A stretch of 24,081 nt of DNA from Gammaproteobacteria bacterium (GTDB taxonomy: Bacteria; Pseudomonadota; Gammaproteobacteria; S012-40): assembly GCA_029864945.1 (NCBI GenBank), contig JAOTSL010000010.1, positions 1 to 24,081 of the forward strand. Direction: 5' to 3'. The position numbers and the translations under genes were made by a program. Below the pieces are notes generated by a model. It was not told where the DNA came from and did no database searches. It saw only the letters and a list, made by a program, of their open reading frames with translations. Every line of letters begins with the position of its first letter. The first letter of the stretch is position 1. Shown here in pieces: positions 7,560 to 15,771 of this stretch.

Positions 7560-8504
7560 CTACATCAAAGGTTCAGACTCAATTTCTGCCCCTTCCTTTT
7601 CTACCGGCATCAAATCCTGCTTGGTTACGCCAAGCAGTAATGTAGCAGAAGTTGCGATGTAAATAGAAGAATAGGTACCAACAACAACACCTACGATTAA
7701 CGCAGTTGCAAAGCCATGAATTAATTCACCGCCAAATGCAAACAAAGCAATCAGCACCAACAAGGTTGTCAACGATGTCATAATAGTACGTGACAAGGTC
7801 TGATTAATTGACGCGTTAACGACTTCCACCGGCGTAGCTTTTCGTATAATACGAAAATTTTCCCTCACCCTGTCAAACACAACAATTGTGTCATTCAATG
7901 AGTAACCAATAACCGCAAGCAATGCTGCCAGCACAGTGAGATCAAATTCGAGCTGGAATAAAGAGAAAATACCAAGAGTGAATATAACATCATGCACAAG
8001 CGCTGCTATAGAGCCCACAGAAAAGCGTTTTTCAAATCGTATCCAGACATAAACCAATATACAGAGCAAGGCAATCAACATTGCCATCCCCCCTTTTTCA
8101 ATCAGCTCATCACCAATTTGAGGGCCGACAAATTCAACTCGACGCATCTCCACCTGAGTGTCAGACGTAGTACTGAGTATTGCCAGTAACTTTGAGCTCA
8201 ACTGCGCAGCACTAATATCATCACGTGCCGCTATTCGCACCAACACATCTTTTGATGTACCAAAGTGCTGTACAACCGCATCACTAAAGCCAGATTCGTC
8301 CAACGCCGATCTCACCCTTGTTAAATCAGCTGATTGCTCATAACCTACTTCGATCAATGTACCGCCGGTAAAATCAATACCCAGATTCAAACCACGAAAA
8401 ATAATTGAGATTAGACAAATCAATAAAATAACACCCGATATCATCAAGGCAGGTTTGCTCTTTGACATGAAGTTTATCTTTGGGACGTTTGCTAATAATT
8501 GCAT
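7560..8504 (-). CDS. secF: Protein translocase subunit SecF
   Basis: SecF works with SecD at the SecYEG channel and uses the proton gradient to help pull secreted proteins into the periplasm. The 314 residues show a first membrane helix (about 17-37), the LGIDFTGGTLIEV segment that follows it, a periplasmic P1-like region, VGPQIGDEL, and a C-terminal bundle of five further helices. VIGYSLNDTIVVFDRVREN is the conserved SecF signature around the proton-relay helix. It starts 31 bp after secD on the same strand, and a terminator follows 11 bp after its stop. Confidence 0.97.
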   Translation of the reverse strand: MQLLANVPKINFMSKSKPALMISGVILLICLISIIFRGLNLGIDFTGGTLIEVGYEQSADLTRVRSALDESGFSDAVVQHFGTSKDVLVRIAARDDISAAQLSSKLLAILSTTSDTQVEMRRVEFVGPQIGDELIEKGGMAMLIALLCILVYVWIRFEKRFSVGSIAALVHDVIFTLGIFSLFQLEFDLTVLAALLAVIGYSLNDTIVVFDRVRENFRIIRKATPVEVVNASINQTLSRTIMTSLTTLLVLIALFAFGGELIHGFATALIVGVVVGTYSSIYIATSATLLLGVTKQDLMPVEKEGAEIESEPLM

Positions 8505-8535
8505 ATTTTATTTGCTCTAATTGTTTTTAAAAATT

Positions 8536-10410
8536 TTATAAAGACAGCTTCTTAACCTTACGACCACCGTACACCATATTTACTATGGCACGTGTACCCA
8601 TTATCGCGGTAAACATCGACGTTAATATACCTATCGAAAGCGTAATGGCAAATCCTTTAACTGGACCACTACCCATGGCAAACAACACTACGGCAGCAAT
8701 TAACGTCGTTATATTCGCATCCGAAATAGTAATAATCGCTTTGTTATAACCAGCATCGATTGCCGACTGGATAGACACATTATTACGTATTTCTTCACGT
8801 ATACGCTCAAATATCAGCACGTTCGCATCAACCGCCATACCAACGGTTAATACAATACCCGCGATACCCGGCAAAGTTAAAGTAGCCTGCAAAAGTGACA
8901 ATACAGCAACGATCAGAATTAAATTTAACGCAAGTGCCACGTTGGCAATCATGCCAAATCCGCGATAGAAGAAAATCATGCAGAAAAGTACCAGCACAAA
9001 ACCGATAATAACTGAGGCAAACCCCTTATCAATATTATCCTGACCTAAGCTTGGACCAACAGTACGTTCTTCGACAATATCAATTGGAGCAGCCAGTGCA
9101 CCCGCTCGAAGTAACAAAGCTAAATCGCGTGCCTCACCGGTACTATCTAGACCGGAAATTTGGAAACGACTACCCAGGCGCTCACGAATTCTAGCAACGT
9201 TGATAACCTCTTCAACTTTACGTTTCACACGTACTTTTTTGCCATCAACGATACTGTCTTCGCTTTTTATCTCGATGAAAACAACACCCATCAACTTGCC
9301 GACATTGTTTTTTGTCGCATTGGTAAATTGCCGACCACCTTTGCTGTCCAATGATATATTTACATTTGGACCACCAGATTGAGCATCAATACCGGATTTT
9401 GCATCAACAATATAATCACCGGTCAACATTACCTGGTTTTTTAGCAAAATCGGATCACCATTACGCTCCTGATACAACACAGAGCCCGGTGGGATTCTAC
9501 CTTTAATGGCGGCTTGCACATTATGTTCTTCATCAACCATGCGAAATTCCAGTGTCGCTGTCGCGCCTAAAATTTCCTTAGCACGCGCAGTATCCTGAAC
9601 ACCGGGTAACTGAACGACAATTCTATCAAGTCCTTGCTGCTGAATAAGTGGCTCGGCCACACCCAGTTCATTTACGCGATTACGTAAGGTTGTAATATTT
9701 TGCTGCACAGCAAAACGCTTTGTTTCCAACTGCTCTTGTTTAGATATCGCAACAACCAGGTACACGTATTTTTCGTCGTCCTGATGACTAAATTCCAGCT
9801 TAGGGAATTCTTTTAAAATAATTTTGCGTGCTTTTGAGCGCTCGGCATCATTTTTAAATTTCAGCCTTACAACACCGGTTTCATTTGCCACAGAACCGGC
9901 TAAATTAATACCGAGATATCGAACTTTATTAACGCGCAATAACGACCGAAAATCACCCTTGTATCGCTCAAGTGATTGCTGGATAGCCGCATTCATATCC
10001 ACTTGCATTAAAAAGTGAACACCTCCACGCAAATCCAGGCCGAGGTACATTGGCCCTGCATTGATTGAACGTAACCAACCGGGTGTCGAGGGCGCCAGGT
10101 TTAACGCAACAATGTAACCTCGATTAAATTTGTCCCGAATAAAATCCTGTGCTTTTAACTGATCTTCCGAATTATGGAAACGAACCAGAATGCCGCGATC
10201 ATCCAGAACAACATTCTTATAACTAATTTTATTATTTTCGAGTATGCCCTCTACCTGACCAAGAGTGGCAGTATCAACCGTCGTTGATCGTGTTGCAGAC
10301 AATTGAACAGCAGGATCTTCACCATAGATATTTGGCAAAGCATACAATGCACCAACGAGTATAACGATGGCAATGACGATGTACTTCCACAAAGGATACC
10401 GATTAAGCAT
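8536..10410 (-). CDS. secD: Protein translocase subunit SecD
   Basis: SecD is the larger partner of SecF in proton-driven protein export. The 624 residues comprise a first membrane helix (about 8-28), a large periplasmic region with GPMYLGLDLRGGVHFLMQV and LRNRVNELGVAEP, and five C-terminal helices from about residue 455. The conserved GMAVDANVLIFERIREE in the transmembrane bundle carries the aspartate implicated in proton transfer. The ATG at 10410 is supported by an AAGG site about 10 bp upstream. The length agrees with the family. A 202-bp gap, larger than usual, separates it from yajC and holds a branched inverted repeat. Confidence 0.97.
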   Translation of the reverse strand: MLNRYPLWKYIVIAIVILVGALYALPNIYGEDPAVQLSATRSTTVDTATLGQVEGILENNKISYKNVVLDDRGILVRFHNSEDQLKAQDFIRDKFNRGYIVALNLAPSTPGWLRSINAGPMYLGLDLRGGVHFLMQVDMNAAIQQSLERYKGDFRSLLRVNKVRYLGINLAGSVANETGVVRLKFKNDAERSKARKIILKEFPKLEFSHQDDEKYVYLVVAISKQEQLETKRFAVQQNITTLRNRVNELGVAEPLIQQQGLDRIVVQLPGVQDTARAKEILGATATLEFRMVDEEHNVQAAIKGRIPPGSVLYQERNGDPILLKNQVMLTGDYIVDAKSGIDAQSGGPNVNISLDSKGGRQFTNATKNNVGKLMGVVFIEIKSEDSIVDGKKVRVKRKVEEVINVARIRERLGSRFQISGLDSTGEARDLALLLRAGALAAPIDIVEERTVGPSLGQDNIDKGFASVIIGFVLVLFCMIFFYRGFGMIANVALALNLILIVAVLSLLQATLTLPGIAGIVLTVGMAVDANVLIFERIREEIRNNVSIQSAIDAGYNKAIITISDANITTLIAAVVLFAMGSGPVKGFAITLSIGILTSMFTAIMGTRAIVNMVYGGRKVKKLSL

Positions 10411-10527
10411 TCAAGAATTACCTTAATAGGGGTTACAAAATTTCAGAATTCAATCCGGTAATATTTTCCAATACCGAGTAAATTCAACATTCTACGTTAA
10501 AACTAAAGCGCTAGTATGATTTATGAT

Positions 10528-10601
10528 ACTTCTGATTTATCCGAGCTCAAAAACCTCGGTGCCCCTGAGGGGGCGACACCCTAATCGAATAAATCAGAGG
10601 T
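10528..10601. other. Multi-branched inverted-repeat structure in the yajC-secD gap
   Basis: A 13-bp outer stem pairs 10528-10540 (ACTTCTGATTTAT) with 10589-10601 (ATAAATCAGAGGT). It is perfect on the plus strand if one G-U is allowed, and has one C-A mismatch on the minus strand. Inside are two further hairpins: CCGAG/CTCGG at 10541-10559, and GCCCC/GGGGC with a four-base loop at 10561-10574. The result resembles a three-way junction about 118 bp upstream of secD. It could be a structured leader of the secDF message, an mRNA-processing site, or a small palindromic repeat element. No U tract follows, so it is not a simple terminator. Confidence 0.55.
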
Positions 10602-10612
10602 GAGATAAACTA

Positions 10613-10945
10613 TTACGCAGTTTTAATTGTGCCTTTAGGCACTAAAGATGAAACTGATTGACGTTGGATTTTCACTTCTACCCCATCCGAAACTTCTAAC
10701 GTAACAAAGTTATCATTTACATCAATCACTTTACCCAGCAATCCACCGCCGGTTACTACTTCATCACCTTTTGAAACGGATTCAGTCAATTTTTTATGAT
10801 CCTTTGCGCGTTTAACCTGTGGGCGAATAATCAAAAAATAAAAAATTACGAAAATAACAATTAACGGGATAAAACCCAGTGCGCCTTCTACGCCGCCTGC
10901 CGGTGCAGCACCTTCAGCATGTGCAGCAGATATGAAAAAGTCCAT
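10613..10945 (-). CDS. yajC: SecDF-associated preprotein translocase subunit YajC
   Basis: YajC is a small inner-membrane protein that joins SecD and SecF in the holo-translocon. The 110 residues have a short periplasmic N-terminus, one membrane helix (about 27-45), then the conserved IIRPQVKRAKDHKKL and a cytoplasmic SH3-like stretch, GDEVVTGGGLLGKVIDV. An AGAAGGAT ribosome site precedes the ATG. It lies between tgt and secD in the conserved order. Confidence 0.97.
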   Translation of the reverse strand: MDFFISAAHAEGAAPAGGVEGALGFIPLIVIFVIFYFLIIRPQVKRAKDHKKLTESVSKGDEVVTGGGLLGKVIDVNDNFVTLEVSDGVEVKIQRQSVSSLVPKGTIKTA

Positions 10946-11094
10946 CGTGTTTAATCCTTCTTATTTAATATTGTTATGTTTAATCTTGTTATGCAATGTC
11001 TTGCGAAGCCTTGAATATAGCGCAAATATGCACCACACAACCTCCCAACTATTACTCTTACCATAACTCACACTGTAATTATGGCCGCACATTA

Positions 11095-12207
11095 TTACAC
11101 ATCCACCACAGGTTGCGAGCGCTTCGCATAAAAATCTTTCGCAAAATTATCAAATGACTGATTTTCGATCGCTTCGCGCATTTGACGCATAATCGTCTGA
11201 TAATAATGCAGGTTATGAATCGTATTTAAGCGAACACCCAAAATTTCACGCGCCTTATCGAGATAACGCAAATAACTGCGCGTATAATTCTGACAGGTGT
11301 AGCATGAGCAATTTTCATCTACTGGTGATATATCACGCTCATATTTCTGATTTCGAATTTTAACAATACCTGTACTGGTGAATAAAAAACCATTTCGGGC
11401 ATTACGTGTTGGCATTACACAATCAAACATATCAACACCGCGCCTCACCGCTTCAACCAAATCTTCAGGCGTACCCACCCCCATAACATATCGAGGTTTG
11501 TCATCAGGTAATAAAGGTGTCACGTTGTCCAGAACATGCAGCATTTCATCTTTACCTTCCCCAACAGAAAGCCCGCCTAAAGCGTAACCATCAAAGCCAA
11601 TATTTTTTAATCCCTCAAGAGACTCTTCACGCAAATCGGTATACATTCCGCCTTGCACAATACCAAACAGCGCATTCGGATTATCACCATGCGCATCTTT
11701 GCTACGCTTTGCCCAGCGTAAAGATAACTCCATAGAAACCCGTGCTTCTGCTTCTGTCGCAGGATAAGGCGTACATTCATCAAAGATCATCACAATATCT
11801 GAACCGAGCGCACGCTGAACATGCATAGACTCTTCTGGTCCCAAAAATACTTTCGATCCATTAATGGGTGAACGAAAATGCACGCCCTGCTCCGTGATTT
11901 TGCGCATTTTGCCCAGACTAAATACCTGAAAGCCACCGGAGTCAGTGAGAATCGGTTTTTGCCAGTGCATAAAATCATGTAAATCCCCGTGAAGATTTAT
12001 GATTTCCGTTCCAGGGCGCAGCATCAAATGAAACGTATTGCCGAGCAATATTTCAGCACCGCTCGCTTCCACCTCTTCTGGTGTCATTGATTTTACGGTG
12101 CCGTAGGTACCAACGGGCATAAAAGCGGGCGTCTGGATAGTGCCACGGTCGAAAGTCATTTGACCGCGACGCGCTTTACCATCTGTATTTTTCAGGGTGA
12201 ACAACAT
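11095..12207 (-). CDS. tgt: tRNA-guanine transglycosylase (queuine tRNA-ribosyltransferase)
   Basis: Tgt exchanges guanine-34 of Tyr, His, Asn and Asp tRNAs for the queuosine precursor preQ1. The 370 residues contain the general acid/base D89 in LTDSGGFQVFSL, GGLSVGEG, the nucleophile D262 in MFDCVMPTRNARNG, and the zinc site C300, C302, C305 and H331. These fall two residues before the corresponding E. coli positions as I recall them, so no insertion is evident. queA, often upstream of tgt, is not in the 528 bp before it. yajC lies 149 bp downstream on the same strand. Confidence 0.98.
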   Translation of the reverse strand: MLFTLKNTDGKARRGQMTFDRGTIQTPAFMPVGTYGTVKSMTPEEVEASGAEILLGNTFHLMLRPGTEIINLHGDLHDFMHWQKPILTDSGGFQVFSLGKMRKITEQGVHFRSPINGSKVFLGPEESMHVQRALGSDIVMIFDECTPYPATEAEARVSMELSLRWAKRSKDAHGDNPNALFGIVQGGMYTDLREESLEGLKNIGFDGYALGGLSVGEGKDEMLHVLDNVTPLLPDDKPRYVMGVGTPEDLVEAVRRGVDMFDCVMPTRNARNGFLFTSTGIVKIRNQKYERDISPVDENCSCYTCQNYTRSYLRYLDKAREILGVRLNTIHNLHYYQTIMRQMREAIENQSFDNFAKDFYAKRSQPVVDV

Positions 12208-12351
12208 TAATATAGGCCTGATGAATTTGGAGAGCGTATTATATACAGATTGGATGATCGAAGAAACTCAGCATACGTTATAGTGTTCTAGCAAGTAAAT
12301 TTGGCTTAACGAATTAAGCTGTACGATTAATATCTAAACAATCCGTCCAGA

Positions 12352-12458
12352 GCCCCCCCTTACGTAGGTTATCTATTAACAACTCAAACCTCAGTTACCG
12401 CAAAAAAGTCGCGTAAAAACCACAATATAATTAACGATAATGACCGAAGGGAGGGGGC
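12352..12458. repeat. Imperfect long inverted repeat with G/C-run ends
   Basis: GCCCCC-CCTT (12352-12361) pairs with AAGG-GA-GGGGGC (12447-12458), giving 10 bp with a two-base bulge. Moving inward, GG and TTATC (12367-12373) face GATAA and CC (12436-12445). The whole could fold as a roughly 107-base interrupted stem. The G and C runs stand out in an AT-rich region. It may be a remnant of a small mobile element or a chance pairing. Confidence 0.35.
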
Positions 12459-12655
12459 AATTGATTGATCTCTCATCAAAAAAACTTGATCACTTTCAAG
12501 CACTGGAATCGGGAAATTATTAGATGCTCCAAGCTTAATTAAACATCGTAGAATATCGCAGGAACAGCTATCAAGCACATATTAAAGTGAGCATTTGGGA
12601 AAACCGAGGGAGATAGAGCACTTATAAATAGGCACTAACTAAACTTGAGTGTTTC

Positions 12656-12677
12656 AAAAAAGTGTTGGAGCCAACAC
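12656..12677 (-). terminator. Rho-independent terminator after the bactofilin-ParA genes
   Basis: Read on the minus strand, GTGTTGG-CT-CCAACAC is followed directly by T6 (the A run at 12656-12661 on the plus strand). The stem is 6 bp with a GCTC tetraloop. It lies about 60 bp after the ParA-like gene's stop and marks the end of that transcript. Confidence 0.9.
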
Positions 12678-12735
12678 GTTTTAGAGTTTATCTTTTAGGT
12701 CTTGCATTATTACGTTTTCAGACCATTTTTTACAA

Positions 12736-13509
12736 TTAACTTACGCTTGTTTGACACACCCCTGAAGCTGAGTGTATTTTCGAAGACATATTTGTTTCCA
12801 AGTAGCGCGCACTAGAACTTTCTTTCAGCTCGATCCAATCAAGTAATGGTTGCCATTGAAGTAAATCGTGAGTGATCTTTCTATTTTTCAACTCATGAAC
12901 ACCAATACCCTGCTCACTTGCTTGAATATAATTTTGAGAATCTCTTAATGTTGCAATAAACGGAACCTTCATATTGAGAAGACAAGTTTCGAGTATTTTA
13001 TAAGAACGTGTTTTTTGTCCTACACGATTTGCCACAACCGCAAGGTGAGTCATTTCATGCTTTTTAGAAAGAATATTTTTCAATCTCCGTAAAAAGATTC
13101 CGACTGCCTCACTATCAATTGGAGAAAGCAATACAGGAACGATGATAATATCTGCTCGCTTCGCTACATTTTCTATTTGCTGCACTTCAATGCCAGCAGG
13201 CGTATCAATAAGTACTCGTTGAGTTCCAGTCGGAACACGCGCCAACCATGACCGGGTATAATTTGTTGGTTGATCAAAAACCACGGTTGTATTAATAATG
13301 GGGGACTTTTCAGAACGACGCTTTAACCACTGGACACTAGACCCCTGCACATCCTGATCCACCATTACTGTTTTTAAATCTTGAGCAGCATAGTAACTCG
13401 CGAGATTAGTTGCAATTGTTGTCTTGCCACTACCACCCTTGGAATTCATAATTGCAATTGTTAACATTTTATTTTTATCTGTATCGACAATTTTATTTAC
13501 TTTATCCAT
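12736..13509 (-). CDS. Orphan ParA/MinD-family ATPase
   Basis: ParA-type ATPases position plasmids, chromosomes or protein clusters by ATP-driven dimerisation on DNA or membrane. Numbering from the chosen start, the protein has the deviant Walker A KGGSGKTT at about 24-31 with the signature lysine, Walker A' VMVDQDVQGS near 51, and Walker B VLIDTPAG near 102. There is no N-terminal helix-turn-helix and no ParB gene nearby, so it is an orphan type, more likely to place a protein cargo. The ATG at 13509 overlaps the bactofilin stop by 8 bp. A TTG at 13533 gives a longer frame, and the ATG at 13467, right before the P-loop segment, is also possible. None has a strong ribosome site, so translational coupling to the bactofilin gene is likely. 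The end of the protein is Ser-rich. Confidence 0.9.
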   Translation of the reverse strand: MDKVNKIVDTDKNKMLTIAIMNSKGGSGKTTIATNLASYYAAQDLKTVMVDQDVQGSSVQWLKRRSEKSPIINTTVVFDQPTNYTRSWLARVPTGTQRVLIDTPAGIEVQQIENVAKRADIIIVPVLLSPIDSEAVGIFLRRLKNILSKKHEMTHLAVVANRVGQKTRSYKILETCLLNMKVPFIATLRDSQNYIQASEQGIGVHELKNRKITHDLLQWQPLLDWIELKESSSARYLETNMSSKIHSASGVCQTSVS

Positions 13510-13921
13510 GTATTGCGAACCGTCCACGCTCAACGTTTTTTATTTTTGAATTTTTCGGGCGTATTTTCTCATTATTAATAACTGTTAATTTTGGCTTGTC
13601 GCCCACCTTGACATGGCCTGTTATGCGCGCACCTTTATGAATAATTAAGGAGGATGTGACCACATCGCCATTAACTCTGGCATTAGGGTGCAACTCGAGA
13701 AGACATTCAGCTGAAATATTACCTTCAATTTCGCCATCAATAATAACGATTTTCGCTACTATATCACCAGCATAAAATCCTGATTGTGTGAGCTTAAGAG
13801 TACCATTAACATCGGTATTACCCGTGAGCCTTCCGGCAATAATGAGTTTACCCATAGTAGATAAATTACCGTGAAACGATGATCCATTGGAAATTTTGGT
13901 CGTACTATCTAACATAATCAT
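13502..13921 (-). CDS. Bactofilin
   Basis: Bactofilins are small polymer-forming cytoskeletal proteins that act as scaffolds at poles, stalks or curved cell walls. This 139-residue protein has the DUF583-type core at about residues 18-110, a run of short beta turns with recurring G and hydrophobic positions: FHGNLSTMGKLIIAGRLTGN, then YAGDIVAKIVIIDGEIEGNI, then NARVNGDVVTSSLIIHKGA. Such repeats fold as a right-handed beta helix. Flanks are short and there is no membrane segment. An AAGGAAAG ribosome site precedes the ATG at 13921; a second ATG lies two codons on. It overlaps the ParA-like gene by 8 bp, and the pair probably acts together. Confidence 0.92.
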   Translation of the reverse strand: MIMLDSTTKISNGSSFHGNLSTMGKLIIAGRLTGNTDVNGTLKLTQSGFYAGDIVAKIVIIDGEIEGNISAECLLELHPNARVNGDVVTSSLIIHKGARITGHVKVGDKPKLTVINNEKIRPKNSKIKNVERGRFAIHG

Positions 13922-14237
13922 TTGGTGTGACTTTCCTTTCTTTGCTTACATAGTAAAAAATATAAAATGCCTGCTCCTACCTTGGAGAACAACACCTGAA
14001 AATATCGCACTGCTTTTATCTAATCCTTCGGTACTGCACACTAATCTATCTCAACACAACAAAGACCTTGGAAATGTAAGTGTATTGAAGCGTTATGTCA
14101 ACCCAGCAGTTTAATCAGAAATTAGCGCCCAATGAAGTCAATTGAAAAGTCATAAATATTGGCAATATATTTAGCATTTTAAATACAAATCTAAAAACAT
14201 ACATAGCTCACTTTTTAACACAACAATATGACAGTTT
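13922..14237. other. Intergenic region upstream of the bactofilin gene
   Basis: These 316 bp are AT-rich and should hold the promoter of the bactofilin-ParA genes and the 3' end of the VOC-like gene's transcript. A 75-codon plus-strand frame from 13887 has no ribosome site or family features and begins inside the bactofilin gene on the other strand. I see no clear terminator or repeat. Confidence 0.65.
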
Positions 14238-14924
14238 TCACCTTATTACAGTTTTTTTCCAACTATAAATTATCAACGGCAAACTCGGTCTTAAATCTTT
14301 CCTGACAACCTCGCCTATTTTGCATTCATGTCCATTATCAAAAAACACTTCTATTAAATGTTCGGCACCTGTTTCTATCGTTAACCCCGGAGTATGGTTA
14401 ATTATTTTCAGCACAGGAGAGAGATTTTTTAGAGGGACTGTTAATCTTATTCTTATGGAAGACGTAATATCTTCCGAATTTATTTTGCTCGCAGCTGTAT
14501 TAAAAAAGGGGGAATAAATCACCAGCGGCTCATTTAAACTGCATGAATTTTCACCAACATGAAATGCCATAGGTGGCTCAAAATAATCTGGCTGATAAGA
14601 CCACCCGGGGAAAGGCATAACTTGAGGGGCCTGCGTTGTATTTTCAGCCGGACAAAAAATCAGACCAAAAGGAGATGCTTGGTCACTCATTGCCCGACCA
14701 GAAAAATAAAGCTCTCGTGCTGGCCCTGTAGACGCTTCTTCAGCATCACGCACCCACAAAAGCTCTAGCATCATTCCATCAATGAAATAAAAACGTCGAT
14801 TTTCCGTGCCCTGCCCCGGATGAACTCTTGAGTCTGCCTCCTTCAATCCTATAGCACGCAATTTATCCCCTGGAGCACCGCCCGGTGCTACTAGTATAAA
14901 AAAGTGGTGTAACTTTAGGTGCAT
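14238..14924 (-). CDS. VOC-superfamily (glyoxalase-like) protein
   Basis: The 228-residue protein opens with LHHFFILVAPGGAPGDKL, then HPGQGTENRRFYF and MMLELLWV. This resembles a single VOC module like those of glyoxalase-like domain proteins: a first-strand His pair near residue 6 and an acidic residue in LELLW that could be metal ligands. The second half, from about residue 100, is much less recognisable; a PSLPLIIYSW segment ends it. No signal peptide is seen, so it is probably cytosolic. A strong AGGAG site precedes the ATG. It is divergent from yebC across 127 bp and has no obvious pathway partners. The substrate is unknown, and the family call is moderate. Confidence 0.75.
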   Translation of the reverse strand: MHLKLHHFFILVAPGGAPGDKLRAIGLKEADSRVHPGQGTENRRFYFIDGMMLELLWVRDAEEASTGPARELYFSGRAMSDQASPFGLIFCPAENTTQAPQVMPFPGWSYQPDYFEPPMAFHVGENSCSLNEPLVIYSPFFNTAASKINSEDITSSIRIRLTVPLKNLSPVLKIINHTPGLTIETGAEHLIEVFFDNGHECKIGEVVRKDLRPSLPLIIYSWKKTVIR

Positions 14925-15051
14925 TATTCAACAAACTCCTAAGTTTTCGATCAAATACCCATCATATACGAATTACCAACCATAGACTTAAACTTTGGAT
15001 GTCAGGTAAAATATAGGCAATTATATATATTGACTAAAAGAGTGTATTTTT

Positions 15052-15771
15052 ATGGGTAGAGCGTTCCAGAACAAAAAAATGTCTATAGCCAAAACCTCGG
15101 ACTCCAAATCAAAAGTTTATTCAAAATACGGCCGCGAGTTATATGTGTGCGCTAAAAATGGCGGAGTTGAAATTGAAGGTAACTTGGCTCTTCGCCGACT
15201 GGTTGAAAAAGCAAAAAAAGATCAGGTGCCTGCTCACGTAATTGATAAAGCCATTGATAAGGCAAAAGGCGGCGGCGGTGAAGATTTTATTGTTGTCCGT
15301 TTCGAAGGCTTTGGTCCCGGTAACAGTATGGTCATTGTTGAATGCTTAACAGATAACAATAATCGCACCTTTGGCGATGTTCGTCAGTGCTTTACTAAAA
15401 CCAAAGGGAAAATTGGCGCGCAAGGCGCTGTGGCGCATATGTTTGATCACCGATCAATTTTTGAATTTAAAGGTGACGACGAAGATGTTGTTTTAGAATC
15501 GTTGATGGAAGCAGACGTAGATGTGAGCGATATAGAATGTGAAGATGGTTTTATTACTGTTTTGGCACCAACAACAGAATTTGCTAAAACACATAATGCG
15601 CTGATGGAAGCAATTCCAGATCTAGAATTAGAAATCGATGAAATTGGTTTTCTTCCGCAAGCAACCTGCGAGCTAACAGGTGATGATGTTGCTATGTTCG
15701 ATAAATTACTTGAAATGTTAAATGATAATGATGATGTTCAGAAAATTTATCATAACGTCGAATTCAGCTAA
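15052..15771 (+). CDS. YebC/PmpR-family protein, YeeN-like subgroup
   Basis: The 239 residues match the YebC/TACO1 family along their whole length. They include SKVYSKYGRELYVCAKNGG, VPAHVIDKAIDKAKGGG, the conserved EGFGPGNSMVIVECLTDN, NRTFGDVR, a GKIGAQGAVAHMFD segment and the ending DDVQKIYHNV. The N-terminus MGRAFQNKKMSIAKT lacks the GHSKWANIKHRK of classic YebC and resembles the shorter E. coli YeeN. Family members were long annotated as transcription regulators; more recent work assigns them roles in translation, including relief of ribosome stalling. Start and length fit, although the ribosome site is weak. The last 8 bp overlap the converging polB gene. Confidence 0.93.
   Translation: MGRAFQNKKMSIAKTSDSKSKVYSKYGRELYVCAKNGGVEIEGNLALRRLVEKAKKDQVPAHVIDKAIDKAKGGGGEDFIVVRFEGFGPGNSMVIVECLTDNNNRTFGDVRQCFTKTKGKIGAQGAVAHMFDHRSIFEFKGDDEDVVLESLMEADVDVSDIECEDGFITVLAPTTEFAKTHNALMEAIPDLELEIDEIGFLPQATCELTGDDVAMFDKLLEMLNDNDDVQKIYHNVEFS

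Larger units (their letters stand above)
12208..12735. other. Intergenic region between tgt and the ParA-like gene
   Basis: These 528 bp contain no gene I can support. The region should carry the tgt promoter near 12208-12300. It also holds a GC-rich imperfect inverted repeat at 12352-12458 and the terminator of the bactofilin-ParA transcript at 12656-12677. A 64-codon antisense frame at 12384-12578 shows no family features and has unremarkable composition. Confidence 0.7.

Noticed and set aside
13510..13533. A TTG start extending the ParA-like protein by 8 residues.
   Set aside because: There is no ribosome site, and it would deepen the overlap with the bactofilin gene; the ATG at 13509 is simpler.
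13887..14114. A 75-codon plus-strand frame upstream of the bactofilin gene.
   Set aside because: It starts inside the bactofilin gene on the opposite strand, lacks a ribosome site and has no family features.
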